From the NCBI GenBank assembly GCA_023401045.1, contig JAEXEM010000178.1, positions 1-15,819 of the forward strand: a stretch of 15,819 nucleotides of DNA, given 5' to 3'. The translations under genes and the position numbers were made by a program. A model generated the notes under the pieces. The model did no database searches. It was not told where the DNA came from and was given only the letters and a program-made list of their open reading frames with translations. Shown piece after piece: positions 6,474-13,544 of the stretch. This DNA comes from Actinomycetes bacterium. Its GTDB lineage: Bacteria > Actinomycetota > Actinomycetes > Actinomycetales > Cellulomonadaceae. Within the stretch, counting starts at the first letter, position 1, and each line of letters opens with the position of its first letter.

Positions 6474-7298
6474 TCAGACGACGATGACCTGGACCCCGCG
6501 CTCCTCCATGCGTCCGACCTGGTCAGGGCCGACCGCCGCGTCGACGACGACGTGCGTGAACTCGTCGACGTCACCGAGCCGGTAGAGGGCGCCCTGCCCG
6601 ACCTTCGTGTGGTCGAGCATGAGCACCCGCGAGTGGGCGGCCCGCATCATCGCCTGCTTCGTCGCGACGACCCGCTGGTCCTGGTGGTACAGCGTCGTGC
6701 CGAGGATCGACGAGGTGGAGGCGAAGAGCACGTCGGCGTACAGGCCGGCGAGGCCCTCCTCGCACAGCTTGCCGAGGTACGCCGAGTAGCGCGGCTCGAA
6801 CTGGCCGCCCAGACCGATGAGGTTGACGTTGGGGTAGCTCGCGAGCTGGGTCATCGCGGGCATGAAGTTCGTGATGACCGTCATCGGCGGTCGGTTGGCG
6901 AGCAGCGGGACGATGCCGAGCGCCGTCGTCGAGTCGTCGAGGACGACGACCTCGCCGTCGCTGAACAGCTCGATCGCGGCCGCGGCGATCCGCTTCTTCT
7001 CCTCGACCGCGGACGTCGCGCGGTAGTGCAGGTCGGACTCGAACTGCGTCGAGCGGAAGACCGAGGCACCACCGCGGACCTTGCGCAGCACCCCCATGCG
7101 CTGCAGGTCGTCGAGGTCGCGGTGCACCGTCATGCGACTCACCTGCAGCGTGTCCGCGAGGTCCTCGACGCTCGCGAAGCCGTTCTTCGCCACGGCGGCG
7201 GCGATGTGCTCGAGGCGAGCGGCCTTGCGCGGCGACGCGTCGGCGGCGGCGAGCGGCCGCTGGCCGAGGTCGACGCCGTCGCTGTCCTGCACGTCCAC
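6474..7298 (-). CDS. DeoR-family sugar-responsive transcriptional regulator
   Basis: A 274-residue cytoplasmic regulator. The N-terminal winged helix-turn-helix is VEDLADTLQVSRMTVHRDLDDLQRMGVLRKVRGGA (about 44-78), the DeoR pattern. The DeoRC effector domain follows, with EEKKRIAAAA (99-108), LDDSTTALG (120-128, the sugar-phosphate loop usually written D-S-G-T-T) and DHTKVGQGALYRL (229-241). DeoR proteins usually repress sugar operons and are released by a phosphorylated intermediate. The GTG at 7298 was chosen for AGAGGG 7 nt upstream; an in-frame GTG at 7328 is possible and would add 10 residues. It follows the kinase gene by 40 bp (10 bp with the longer start), so both are probably on one transcript. 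Likely targets are this unit and the divergent transporter operon. The nearby order resembles the rhizobial rhamnose locus, whose RhaR is also DeoR-type. Confidence 0.92.
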   Translation of the reverse strand: MDVQDSDGVDLGQRPLAAADASPRKAARLEHIAAAVAKNGFASVEDLADTLQVSRMTVHRDLDDLQRMGVLRKVRGGASVFRSTQFESDLHYRATSAVEEKKRIAAAAIELFSDGEVVVLDDSTTALGIVPLLANRPPMTVITNFMPAMTQLASYPNVNLIGLGGQFEPRYSAYLGKLCEEGLAGLYADVLFASTSSILGTTLYHQDQRVVATKQAMMRAAHSRVLMLDHTKVGQGALYRLGDVDEFTHVVVDAAVGPDQVGRMEERGVQVIVV

Positions 7299-7338
7299 GG
7301 TGGTGCCCTCTCGTCGTCTGCTGCTCACGCGGTCCGTC

Positions 7339-8283
7339 TCACCCCACGCGCGGGTGCGAGGTCCGGAACGTCTCGACCTGCGCGAGGTCGACGATGCCGG
7401 CGTCCGAGCCCAGGCCGGTGGCGACGAGGCTGCCGCACGCCAGGCCGCGCTCGGCGGCCGTCGGGAGGTCGAGACCGTCGAGCAGGCCCGACACGAAGCC
7501 GGACGTGAAGGCGTCGCCGCACCCCGTGGTGTCCACGACGTCGACAGCGTAGGCCGGGAGGACGATCTCGGTGCCGCCGCGCGGTGCGATGCTCACGCCG
7601 TCACCGCCCATCGTGAGGATCGTGCAGCCCGCGCCGAGGTCGTGGAGGAAGGCGATGATGCCGGCCCGGTCCTCGGTCCCGGCGAGCCAGCCCGCCTCCT
7701 CGATGTTCGGCATGAGGTAGTCGACGTGCTGCAGCGCAGGGCCGATGAGCTCGGCGGCGTCCGGGCGCGGGCTCATGAGGAAGTCCATCGTCGTCGTCAC
7801 GCCGAGCTCCTTGACCCGGCGCAGGATGCGCTCCATCGGTGCGCCGTCGATGCCCGGCAGGATGAAGGCGCCGCCGAGGTGGAACACGTCGGCCTGCGCC
7901 ACGAGGTCCCAGGGCACGTCGTCCTCGCACAGGCCCGCGTTCGCGCCGATGACGTGCAGGGCCGGCCGCGAGCCGTCCCGCCGGATCGGCAGCAGGCTGG
8001 ACGACGTCTGCCGCTCGGGGTCCGTGAGCAGGTGGGAGACGTCGACGCCGTGGGCGGCCATCGTCGAGCGGACGAACTCGCCGATGGCGTCGTCACCGAC
8101 GCGCCCGACGGTGGCGACGTCGACGCCGAGCTTCGCGAGGTTGACCGACGGCGCGGCAGCGGTCCCGGCCACGGTGAACTTGATCTTCTCGAGGATGGCG
8201 AGGTGCTGCCCCTCGGGCACAGCGGTGAACGGCCAGCCGAGTGCATCGGCGATGTGCGCTCCGAACGAGACGACCTGGGGCAT
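7339..8283 (-). CDS. PfkB/ribokinase-family sugar kinase
   Basis: A 314-residue cytoplasmic kinase that transfers phosphate from ATP to a sugar hydroxyl. The N-terminal substrate region has TVAGTAAAPSVNLAKLG (37-53). The N-x-x-E motif is PNIEEA (192-197). PfkB signature 2 is DTTGCGDAFTSGF (251-263), with GCGD forming the anion hole and D257 the catalytic base. Length is normal for the family. The start has AAAGGAAG ending 5 nt before the ATG. It is the first gene of a minus-strand unit with the DeoR regulator and is divergent from the sugar ABC operon, so its substrate is probably the imported sugar or its isomer. Family members act on ribose, fructose-1-P, tagatose-6-P, ketohexoses, KDG, nucleosides or sulfofructose; which applies here cannot be decided from sequence by eye. 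Confidence 0.92.
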   Translation of the reverse strand: MPQVVSFGAHIADALGWPFTAVPEGQHLAILEKIKFTVAGTAAAPSVNLAKLGVDVATVGRVGDDAIGEFVRSTMAAHGVDVSHLLTDPERQTSSSLLPIRRDGSRPALHVIGANAGLCEDDVPWDLVAQADVFHLGGAFILPGIDGAPMERILRRVKELGVTTTMDFLMSPRPDAAELIGPALQHVDYLMPNIEEAGWLAGTEDRAGIIAFLHDLGAGCTILTMGGDGVSIAPRGGTEIVLPAYAVDVVDTTGCGDAFTSGFVSGLLDGLDLPTAAERGLACGSLVATGLGSDAGIVDLAQVETFRTSHPRVG

Positions 8284-8410
8284 CGGCGCTTCCTTTCACA
8301 CGACCGCCGGTGGCGGAGGACGGCTGACGGGACGGTCGTCGCTCCGAGGGGAGGCCGTGCGCGGGGACGTCGTCGTCCGTCATCACCCGGTGCGAGGTCC
8401 GGGTGCCGCG

Positions 8411-8441
8411 ATGTTAGCAAGCGTGATATCTGGAACGTCAA
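8411..8441 (-). promoter_or_regulatory. Possible promoter of the kinase-regulator unit
   Basis: On the minus strand TTGACG (8441-8436) and TAACAT (8416-8411) are separated by 19 nt, longer than ideal. A GTGAT half-site lies in the spacer. It would leave a leader of roughly 120 nt before the kinase ATG. Moderate to weak evidence. Confidence 0.4.
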
Positions 8442-8583
8442 TGCTCACGGCGTGTGCGATGTATCAGGGCCGAACCGTGCCTCCTGCGGCGGAAGCGTCC
8501 GTGTTTGCGCACTTCGGGGTGCCGTCTCGTGTTGCGAGATCGAGACATCAAGGTCGTTGCTATGTGATCTTGTGATGCGTACA

Positions 8584-8612
8584 GTGACGATCACAGGGCT
8601 GGCGGTGATAAA
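8584..8612 (+). promoter_or_regulatory. Putative promoter of the sugar ABC operon
   Basis: GTGACG (8584-8589), a 17-nt spacer, and GATAAA (8607-8612), with the start expected near 8619, about 25 nt before the ATG at 8644. The imperfect palindrome GTGACGATCAC (8584-8594) overlaps the -35 and a GTGAT half-site overlaps the -10, so a repressor bound here could block polymerase. Confidence 0.45.
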
Positions 8613-8627
8613 CCGCACATTGAGTTC

Positions 8628-8646
8628 AAAGGAGAACTTGTCCATG
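8628..8646 (+). promoter_or_regulatory. Ribosome binding site and ATG of the sugar-binding protein (out of frame with the body)
   Basis: AAAGGAG (8628-8634) lies 9 nt before ATG (8644-8646), the best Shine-Dalgarno/start pair in the region. The ATG frame is not that of the binding-protein body. This pair decides where the gene once started and exposes the 1-nt frame discrepancy. Confidence 0.8.
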
Positions 8647-9706
8647 TTCATTTCGCCCCCGTGCGACGCTGGGCGGCATCGCCGCCGTCGCCGCACTCGG
8701 TCTGCTGACCGCGTGCGGCACCACCACCGAGTCCTCGCCCGCGGCCGGCAGCAGCAGCCCCGCCGCGTCCGACGACACCGGTACGTACCGCATCGCGACC
8801 GTCCCCAAGGTCGAGGGCATCAGCTGGTTCGAGGCGATGGCCGACGGCGTCGACCAGTTCGACGAGGACTTCGCCTCGGAGGTCGAGGCGTGGCAGATCG
8901 GCCCCGACACCGAGGACGCGGCCAAGCAGATCCAGATCATCGAGGACCTCATCGCGCAGCAGGTCGACGCGATCGTCGTCGTCCCGAACGACCCGCAGGC
9001 CGTCGCGCCCGTGCTCGAGAAGGCCCGCAGCCGCGGCATCGTCGTCGTCACCCACGAGGCGCCCGCGCTCGCGGGGACCGACGCGGTCGACTACGACCTC
9101 GAGTCCTTCGACAACGCCGAGTTCGGCCAGGCCATGGGCGAGAAGCTCGCCGAGTGCATGGGCGGCTCCGGCACGTACCTCGGCATGGTCGGCTCGCTCA
9201 CCTCCGAGACCCACATGGCCTGGTACAACGCCGCGAAGGACTACCTCGCGGAGAAGCACCCCGACATCAAGCTCGTCACGGAGAACCCGTACGAGGACAA
9301 CAACGACGACGCGACCGCGCGTGCCAACGCCCTCGAGATCCTGCGGGCGTACCCCGACCTCGGCGGCTACGTCAACGGCTCGGTGTCGGCGAACGCCAAC
9401 ATGGCGGCCGTCCTCAAGGAGAAGAACAACACCTCGGTGTGCATGTCCGGCCTGTCCCTGCCGTCGGTGGCCGGGCCGTACCTCGACGAGGGCTGGATGT
9501 ACTCGGCCCAGACGTGGAACCCCGCCGGTGCCGGCTACGCCGCCAACGCGGTCGCCCTCGCCCTCCTCAAGGGCGAGACGGTCGAGACCGGCATGGACCT
9601 CGGCTGGGAGGGCTACGAGTCCGTCACGGTCGAGGACGGCCTCATCGTCGCCAACGCGATCATGATGCTCGAGAAGGACCAGTTCCCCGACGGCTACCCG
9701 TTCTGA
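8644..9706 (+). CDS. Sugar ABC transporter substrate-binding lipoprotein (apparent 1-nt frameshift in signal peptide)
   Basis: An extracellular, lipid-anchored receptor that delivers a sugar to the permease. The frame read from about 8660 to 9706 encodes a signal peptide core (ATLGGIAAVAALGL), lipobox LTAC, a Ser/Ala/Thr linker, then a type I periplasmic-binding fold: TYRIATVPKVEGISWFEAM, DAIVVVPNDPQAVAPVLEKA, RGIVVVTHEAP, and later strands. It resembles the RhaS/LsrB group. That frame has no ATG, GTG or TTG between the TGA at 8621 and the ATG at 8837, which would cut away the signal peptide and first strand. The good site and ATG at 8644 are one frame off. Removing one C from CCCCC (8656-8660) gives a 353-residue protein starting MFISPRATLGGIAA with cysteine 24. 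This may be a sequencing error, a real mutation, or recoding. It is the first gene of the operon. Confidence 0.82.
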
Positions 9707-9712
9707 CGCGCG

Positions 9713-9743
9713 GCCCGGTCGGGCGCACGTCGTCCGACCGGGC
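9713..9743 (+). promoter_or_regulatory. Intercistronic hairpin 1 after the binding-protein gene
   Basis: GCCCGGTCGG (9713-9722) pairs perfectly with CCGACCGGGC (9734-9743) around an 11-nt loop, 6 nt after the stop codon. Such hairpins behind binding-protein genes often stabilise the upstream message or reduce read-through, giving more binding protein than ATPase. No U-run follows, so complete termination is not implied. Confidence 0.6.
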
Positions 9744-9768
9744 TCGCCCCCGTGCGCCTCGCGCACCC

Positions 9769-9815
9769 CGCCGGGCACCCCACGTGCCACGTCGCACCCC
9801 ACGGGGTGCCCGGCG
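9769..9815 (+). promoter_or_regulatory. Intercistronic hairpin 2 with competing GCACCCC repeats
   Basis: A 13-bp perfect stem (9769-9781 with 9803-9815) around a 21-nt loop. GCACCCC occurs three times (9763-9769, 9775-9781, 9794-9800), and each copy can pair with GGGGTGC (9803-9809), so alternative folds compete. With hairpin 1 it occupies much of the 163-bp gap before the ATPase gene, whose own ribosome site is weak. Confidence 0.55.
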
Positions 9816-9869
9816 CCCCTGCCGCCCCGCAGCCCTCCCGGCGCTGCGCCATGCCCGAAAGACATCCCC

Positions 9870-11423
9870 ATGAGCGACCCGATCCTCGTGGCGGAGAACC
9901 TCTCGATCGCCTTCGGCGAGGTACGTGCTCTGGAGAGCATCGACCTCACCATCGGCCGGGGGGAGATCCGCTGCCTCGCAGGTGAGAACGGAAGCGGCAA
10001 GTCGACGTTCGTCAAGATCGTCTCCGGCGTGTACCGCCCGTCGGAGGGGGCCGTGACCATCGACGGCACGCCGATGGTGCACCACACCCCGCGCGAGGCG
10101 ATCACCGCCGGCGTCCAGGTCATCTACCAGGACCTGTCCCTCTTCGACCACCTCAGCGTGGCGGAGAACATCGCGATCAACGTCATGCTCCACGAGGGCA
10201 CGCGCTACGTCCGGCGCGCACGGATGCACCGGATCGCGGCGGAGCAGCTCTCGCGGATGCGCGTCGAGCTGCCGCTCGACGCCCCCGTCGGGACGCTGTC
10301 CGTCGCGAACAAGCAGCTCGTCGCCATCGCGCGGGCGCTGTCGATGGACGCGCGGATCCTCTTCATGGACGAGCCGACGACGGCCCTGACGACGACCGAG
10401 GTGGCGCGGCTGCTGACGATCGTGCGCGACCTCAAGGACCGCGGGCTGTCGATCGTCTTCATCTCCCACAAGCTCGACGAGGTCTTCGAGGTCGCCGACT
10501 CGATCACGATCTTCCGCGACGGCCGCAAGGTCGGTGACTTCCCGGCCGCCGAGCTCGACGCCGCCTCGCTCAGCTACCACATGACGGGCCGCGAGATCCT
10601 CCACCGCCCCTACGTGCGCACCCCCCGCCCGGACGACGCCACCGCGCCGGCCGTGCTCGAGGTCGAGCACCTGTCGAAGGCGCCCCACTACCGGGACGTC
10701 TCGCTGTCCGTCCGCCGGGGGGACGTCCTCGGGCTCACCGGACTCCTCGGTGCGGGGCGCACCGAGCTCGCCCTCAGCCTCTTCGGCCTCAACCTGCCGG
10801 ACAGCGGGACCGTCCGCGTCGACGGCACGGAGGTCCGCATCCGCAACCCGTGGGACGCGATCGACCTCGGCATCGCGCTGCTCCCCGAGGAGCGCAAGGT
10901 GCAGGGGCTGTTCAACGACGCGTCCATCGCGCAGAACGTCTCCTCGACCCGCCTCGACGCCCTGCTCACGCCGCTGCGCCTCGTCGACGTCAAGGCCGAG
11001 CGGACCCTCGCCGCGCAGACGGTCGAGACCGTCGGGGTCAACAACAAGAACATCGACGCCCTCGTCGGGAACCTCTCGGGCGGCAACGCGCAGAAGGTCG
11101 TCATCGGCAAGTGGATGGCCACCGCACCGGCGGTGTTCATCCTCGACAGCCCGACCGTCGGCATCGACATCGGCTCGAAGTCCGAGATCTACGACCGGAT
11201 CCACGCGCTCGCCGCCGAGGGCATGGCCGTCATCCTCATCTCCGACGAGCCCGACGAGATCATCGCCAACTGCAACCGGGTCATCGTCATGCACGAGGGC
11301 GAGGTCATCGCGACGTTCGAGGAGGACGACCGCCTCGACCCCGACTTCAAGGACCGGCTGGCCCACGTCATCGCCGACCCGGCCGGCGCGCGGTCCGCCT
11401 CCGCCCCAGGAGCCACCTCATGA
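9870..11423 (+). CDS. Sugar ABC transporter ATPase, duplicated RbsA/MglA type
   Basis: A 517-residue cytoplasmic ATPase with two fused nucleotide-binding domains, the arrangement of ribose, galactose, rhamnose and AI-2 importers. Domain 1: Walker A GENGSGKST (38-46), Q-loop YQD (86-88), signature LSVANKQ (143-149), Walker B ILFMDEPTTAL (163-173), SH of the H-loop (199-200). Domain 2 shows the family's degenerate Walker A GLLGAGRTEL (291-300) and an intact signature LSGGNAQKV (402-410). Its Walker B is VFILDSPTVGID, with Ser where the catalytic Glu normally is. One hydrolysis-competent site is therefore expected (Walker A of domain 1 with the domain 2 signature). The ATG at 9870 has only a weak purine-rich GAAAGA upstream. 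Its TGA overlaps the ATG of the first permease by 4 bp, indicating translational coupling. Confidence 0.95.
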   Translation: MSDPILVAENLSIAFGEVRALESIDLTIGRGEIRCLAGENGSGKSTFVKIVSGVYRPSEGAVTIDGTPMVHHTPREAITAGVQVIYQDLSLFDHLSVAENIAINVMLHEGTRYVRRARMHRIAAEQLSRMRVELPLDAPVGTLSVANKQLVAIARALSMDARILFMDEPTTALTTTEVARLLTIVRDLKDRGLSIVFISHKLDEVFEVADSITIFRDGRKVGDFPAAELDAASLSYHMTGREILHRPYVRTPRPDDATAPAVLEVEHLSKAPHYRDVSLSVRRGDVLGLTGLLGAGRTELALSLFGLNLPDSGTVRVDGTEVRIRNPWDAIDLGIALLPEERKVQGLFNDASIAQNVSSTRLDALLTPLRLVDVKAERTLAAQTVETVGVNNKNIDALVGNLSGGNAQKVVIGKWMATAPAVFILDSPTVGIDIGSKSEIYDRIHALAAEGMAVILISDEPDEIIANCNRVIVMHEGEVIATFEEDDRLDPDFKDRLAHVIADPAGARSASAPGATS

Positions 11424-12460
11424 AGAACGTCTCGCCGTTCCAGGCCGTCATGCACCGCCGGATGACGACGATGGAGAAGTACCTGCTCGTCATCATCGTC
11501 GCCTACGTCGCGGTGGTCTCGGTGAAGAACCCGCTGTTCTTCACGCCGGAGACGCTGTTCGACATGGTCCGCAGCGGGTCGGGGACGATGCTCCTCGCCC
11601 TCGGTGTGCTCCTCGTGCTCGTGTCGGGCGGCATCGACGTGTCGTTCCCCGCCGTCGCGATCGTCTCGAGCTACATCGCGGTCCTCACGCTCGACAGGAC
11701 CGGCATCGACCACCTCGGGCTCGCGCTCGCGGTGTCGATCACCATCGGCACGCTGCTCGGCGCGCTCAACGCCGCGCTCATCCACCTCCTGCGGCTGCCG
11801 ACGCTCATCGTCACGCTCGGCACCGCGAGCGTGTACCACGGGCTCATGGCGGTGCTCCTCGGCACCGACGACTTCACGACCGGGGAGATGCCGCAGTCGC
11901 TGCTCGACTTCGGCAACGCCAGCCTGCTCACCGTCGTCGACGCCGACACCGGCCGGTCGTTCAGCCTCACCGTGTTCCTGCCGATCACGGTCGCCGCGGT
12001 CGTCGCGGTCTGGTTCGTCCTCTACCGGACGATGCTCGGCCGCTCGGTCTTCGCGATCGGCTCGGACGAGGAGTCGGCCTCCCGGCTGGGCATCAACATC
12101 TTCCGGACCAAGCTCGTCGTCTACGCGACCGTCGGGGCCCTCGCCGGGCTCATGGGCGTCATGCTCTTCTCCGAGCTGAAGAACGCGAACCCCACCGCCA
12201 CGCTCATCGGTGACGAGCTCATGGTCATCGCCGCCGTCGTCATCGGCGGGGCCAAGCTCACGGGCGGCGAGGGCACCGTGCTCGGCACCTTCCTCGGTGT
12301 CGTCACCATCCAGCTCTTCCAGCAGACCCTCGTCCTCCTCGGCCTCTCGACGCTGTGGACGGACGTCTTCTTCGGATCGGTCCTGCTGTGCAGCCTCGCC
12401 GTCATGTACCGGCGCCAGCGCGCCGCCGACCGCCGCAACCTCGTCTTCACGGCGGCCTGA
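11420..12460 (+). CDS. Sugar ABC transporter permease 1 (RbsC family)
   Basis: A 346-residue inner-membrane permease of the BPD_transp_2 (RbsC/RhaP/LsrC) family, forming half of the channel that moves the sugar inward. About 8-10 hydrophobic segments are visible. Family motifs include LLALGVLLVLVSGGIDVSF (57-75), LRLPTLIVTLGTASVYHGL (about 127-145) and the cytoplasmic coupling segment GSDEESASRLGIN before TKLVVYATVGALAGLMGVM. The ATG overlaps the ATPase stop (ATGA), with AGGAG (11408-11412) 7 nt upstream. Together with the second permease it forms a heterodimer, as in RhaPQ or LsrCD, unlike the single RbsC of ribose systems. It ends 19 bp before the chosen start of permease 2. Confidence 0.94.
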   Translation: MKNVSPFQAVMHRRMTTMEKYLLVIIVAYVAVVSVKNPLFFTPETLFDMVRSGSGTMLLALGVLLVLVSGGIDVSFPAVAIVSSYIAVLTLDRTGIDHLGLALAVSITIGTLLGALNAALIHLLRLPTLIVTLGTASVYHGLMAVLLGTDDFTTGEMPQSLLDFGNASLLTVVDADTGRSFSLTVFLPITVAAVVAVWFVLYRTMLGRSVFAIGSDEESASRLGINIFRTKLVVYATVGALAGLMGVMLFSELKNANPTATLIGDELMVIAAVVIGGAKLTGGEGTVLGTFLGVVTIQLFQQTLVLLGLSTLWTDVFFGSVLLCSLAVMYRRQRAADRRNLVFTAA

Positions 12461-12479
12461 GATGAACGGGAGCTCCTCG

Positions 12480-13544
12480 ATGTCTCGAATCCGTCGCCTG
12501 GTGGCGCGCGACCAGAACCTCTCGGTCCTGGTGGCCCTCACCCTCCTGGTGTACGTCGTCCTCGTCCCCACGCTCGGTACGAGGTTCGTCTCCGAGGCGA
12601 ACATGCAGTCGATGGCGACGCAGGTCGCCGAGTTCGGACTCCTCGCGCTCGCCATGGGGCTGGCCATGCTCACCGGCGGGATCGACCTGTCGATCGTGTC
12701 GGCCGCCGTGCTCGCGGCCATCGTCGGGTCGAAGTTCATGCGCGGTGACTTCATCGCGATCACCGAGACGAACCAGGGCACCGTCATGGTCGTCGGGATC
12801 GTCGCCGCGCTCGTCACCGGCATGGTGACGGGTCTGGTCAACGGCACCCTCATCGCGAAGTTCTCGGTGCCGCCCATCCTCGCGACGCTCGGCACCTACA
12901 TCATGTTCAGCGGCATCAGCACGGTCGTCACCGACGCCCGCGCCGTCTCGGTCGCGGTCCCGCAGTACCCCCGGATGGCCGTCCAGACGGTCGCCGACAT
13001 CCCGCTCATCTTCCTCGTCATGGTCGTCGTCTACGTCGTGGTGGCGTTCTTCCTGCGCCGCACCCGCACCGGCCGGCGCATCTACCTCTACGGCGAGAAC
13101 AGCGTGGCGCTGCGGTTCACCGGTGTGCGGCACGAGCGGCTCATCATGCTCACCTACGTGCTCATCGGCCTCATCGCCGGCCTGGCGGGCATCATCCTCA
13201 GCTCCCGGGCCAACGGCGTGAAGGTCGGCTACGGCGACACGTACCTGCTGCAGGCGATCCTCGTCGTCGTCCTCGCGGGCTTCGACCCGTACGGCGGGCG
13301 TGGGCGCGTGGCCTCCCTCTTCGTCGCGCTCGTCATGCTCCAGTCGCTCCAGAGCGCCTTCACGATCATGCAGTTCAACCCCTTCATGAAGAAGTTCATC
13401 TGGGGGGCGATGCTCATCACCGTCGTCGTCGTCAACCACGTGATGAACCGCCGGGCTGCGCGGAAGAGGTCCGCCACGGCTGACCACCTGCCACCGCAGG
13501 CACCCACCGGCGGGCCGCAGCTCACGGCCGGGGCGACGGCATGA
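12480..13544 (+). CDS. Sugar ABC transporter permease 2 (RbsC family)
   Basis: A 354-residue paralogue of permease 1 with the same family layout. GLLALAMGLAMLTGGIDLSI (about 53-72) matches the conserved TM2/TM3 motif, FSVPPILATLGTYIMFSGI (about 133-151) the central motif, and GENSVALRFTGVRHERLI the coupling loop. It differs enough from permease 1 to be a distinct subunit. The ATG at 12480 was chosen because GGGAG (12468-12472) lies 7 nt upstream; the in-frame ATG at 12462, one base after the permease 1 stop, lacks a site and would add six residues. The tail is Pro/Ala/Thr-rich. Its TGA overlaps the ATG of the SIS-domain gene (ATGA), coupling import to the enzymes that follow. Confidence 0.94.
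   Translation: MSRIRRLVARDQNLSVLVALTLLVYVVLVPTLGTRFVSEANMQSMATQVAEFGLLALAMGLAMLTGGIDLSIVSAAVLAAIVGSKFMRGDFIAITETNQGTVMVVGIVAALVTGMVTGLVNGTLIAKFSVPPILATLGTYIMFSGISTVVTDARAVSVAVPQYPRMAVQTVADIPLIFLVMVVVYVVVAFFLRRTRTGRRIYLYGENSVALRFTGVRHERLIMLTYVLIGLIAGLAGIILSSRANGVKVGYGDTYLLQAILVVVLAGFDPYGGRGRVASLFVALVMLQSLQSAFTIMQFNPFMKKFIWGAMLITVVVVNHVMNRRAARKRSATADHLPPQAPTGGPQLTAGATA

Larger units (their letters stand above)
8284..8643. promoter_or_regulatory. Divergent control region between the kinase and sugar ABC units
   Basis: About 360 bp without a gene. GTGAT or its complement occurs at 8382-8386, 8423-8427, 8564-8568, 8572-8576, 8590-8594 and 8605-8609. TGTGATC (8563-8569) and GATCACA (8589-8595) form an inverted repeat with a 19-nt gap, and TGTGAT is also directly repeated with 8-bp spacing. 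These are candidate operators for the DeoR protein or a CRP-like regulator. A 7-bp hairpin (8384-8390 with 8399-8405) would lie at the start of the kinase leader. This stretch is less GC-rich than its flanks, as expected of control DNA. Confidence 0.5.

Noticed and set aside
8837..9706. Binding protein starting at the internal ATG 8837
   Set aside because: It would lack the signal peptide, lipobox and first beta-strand that are plainly encoded upstream in the same frame, and has no good ribosome site.
7081..9873. 930-codon plus-strand open frame over the regulator, kinase and binding protein
   Set aside because: It runs antisense to the kinase and regulator and out of frame with the binding protein. 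Only its short part from ATG 8644 matters, as the displaced start of the binding-protein gene.
8648..10123. Long minus-strand open frame (about 490 codons) opposite the binding-protein and ATPase genes
   Set aside because: Composition is Val/Gly/Arg/Asp-rich with no family motif; it mirrors the real plus-strand genes, as usual in high-GC DNA.
9660..12895. Two 568-codon minus-strand open frames opposite the ATPase and permeases
   Set aside because: They are antisense shadows rich in acidic and Arg residues, with no motifs and no ribosome sites; the plus strand holds clear ABC genes.
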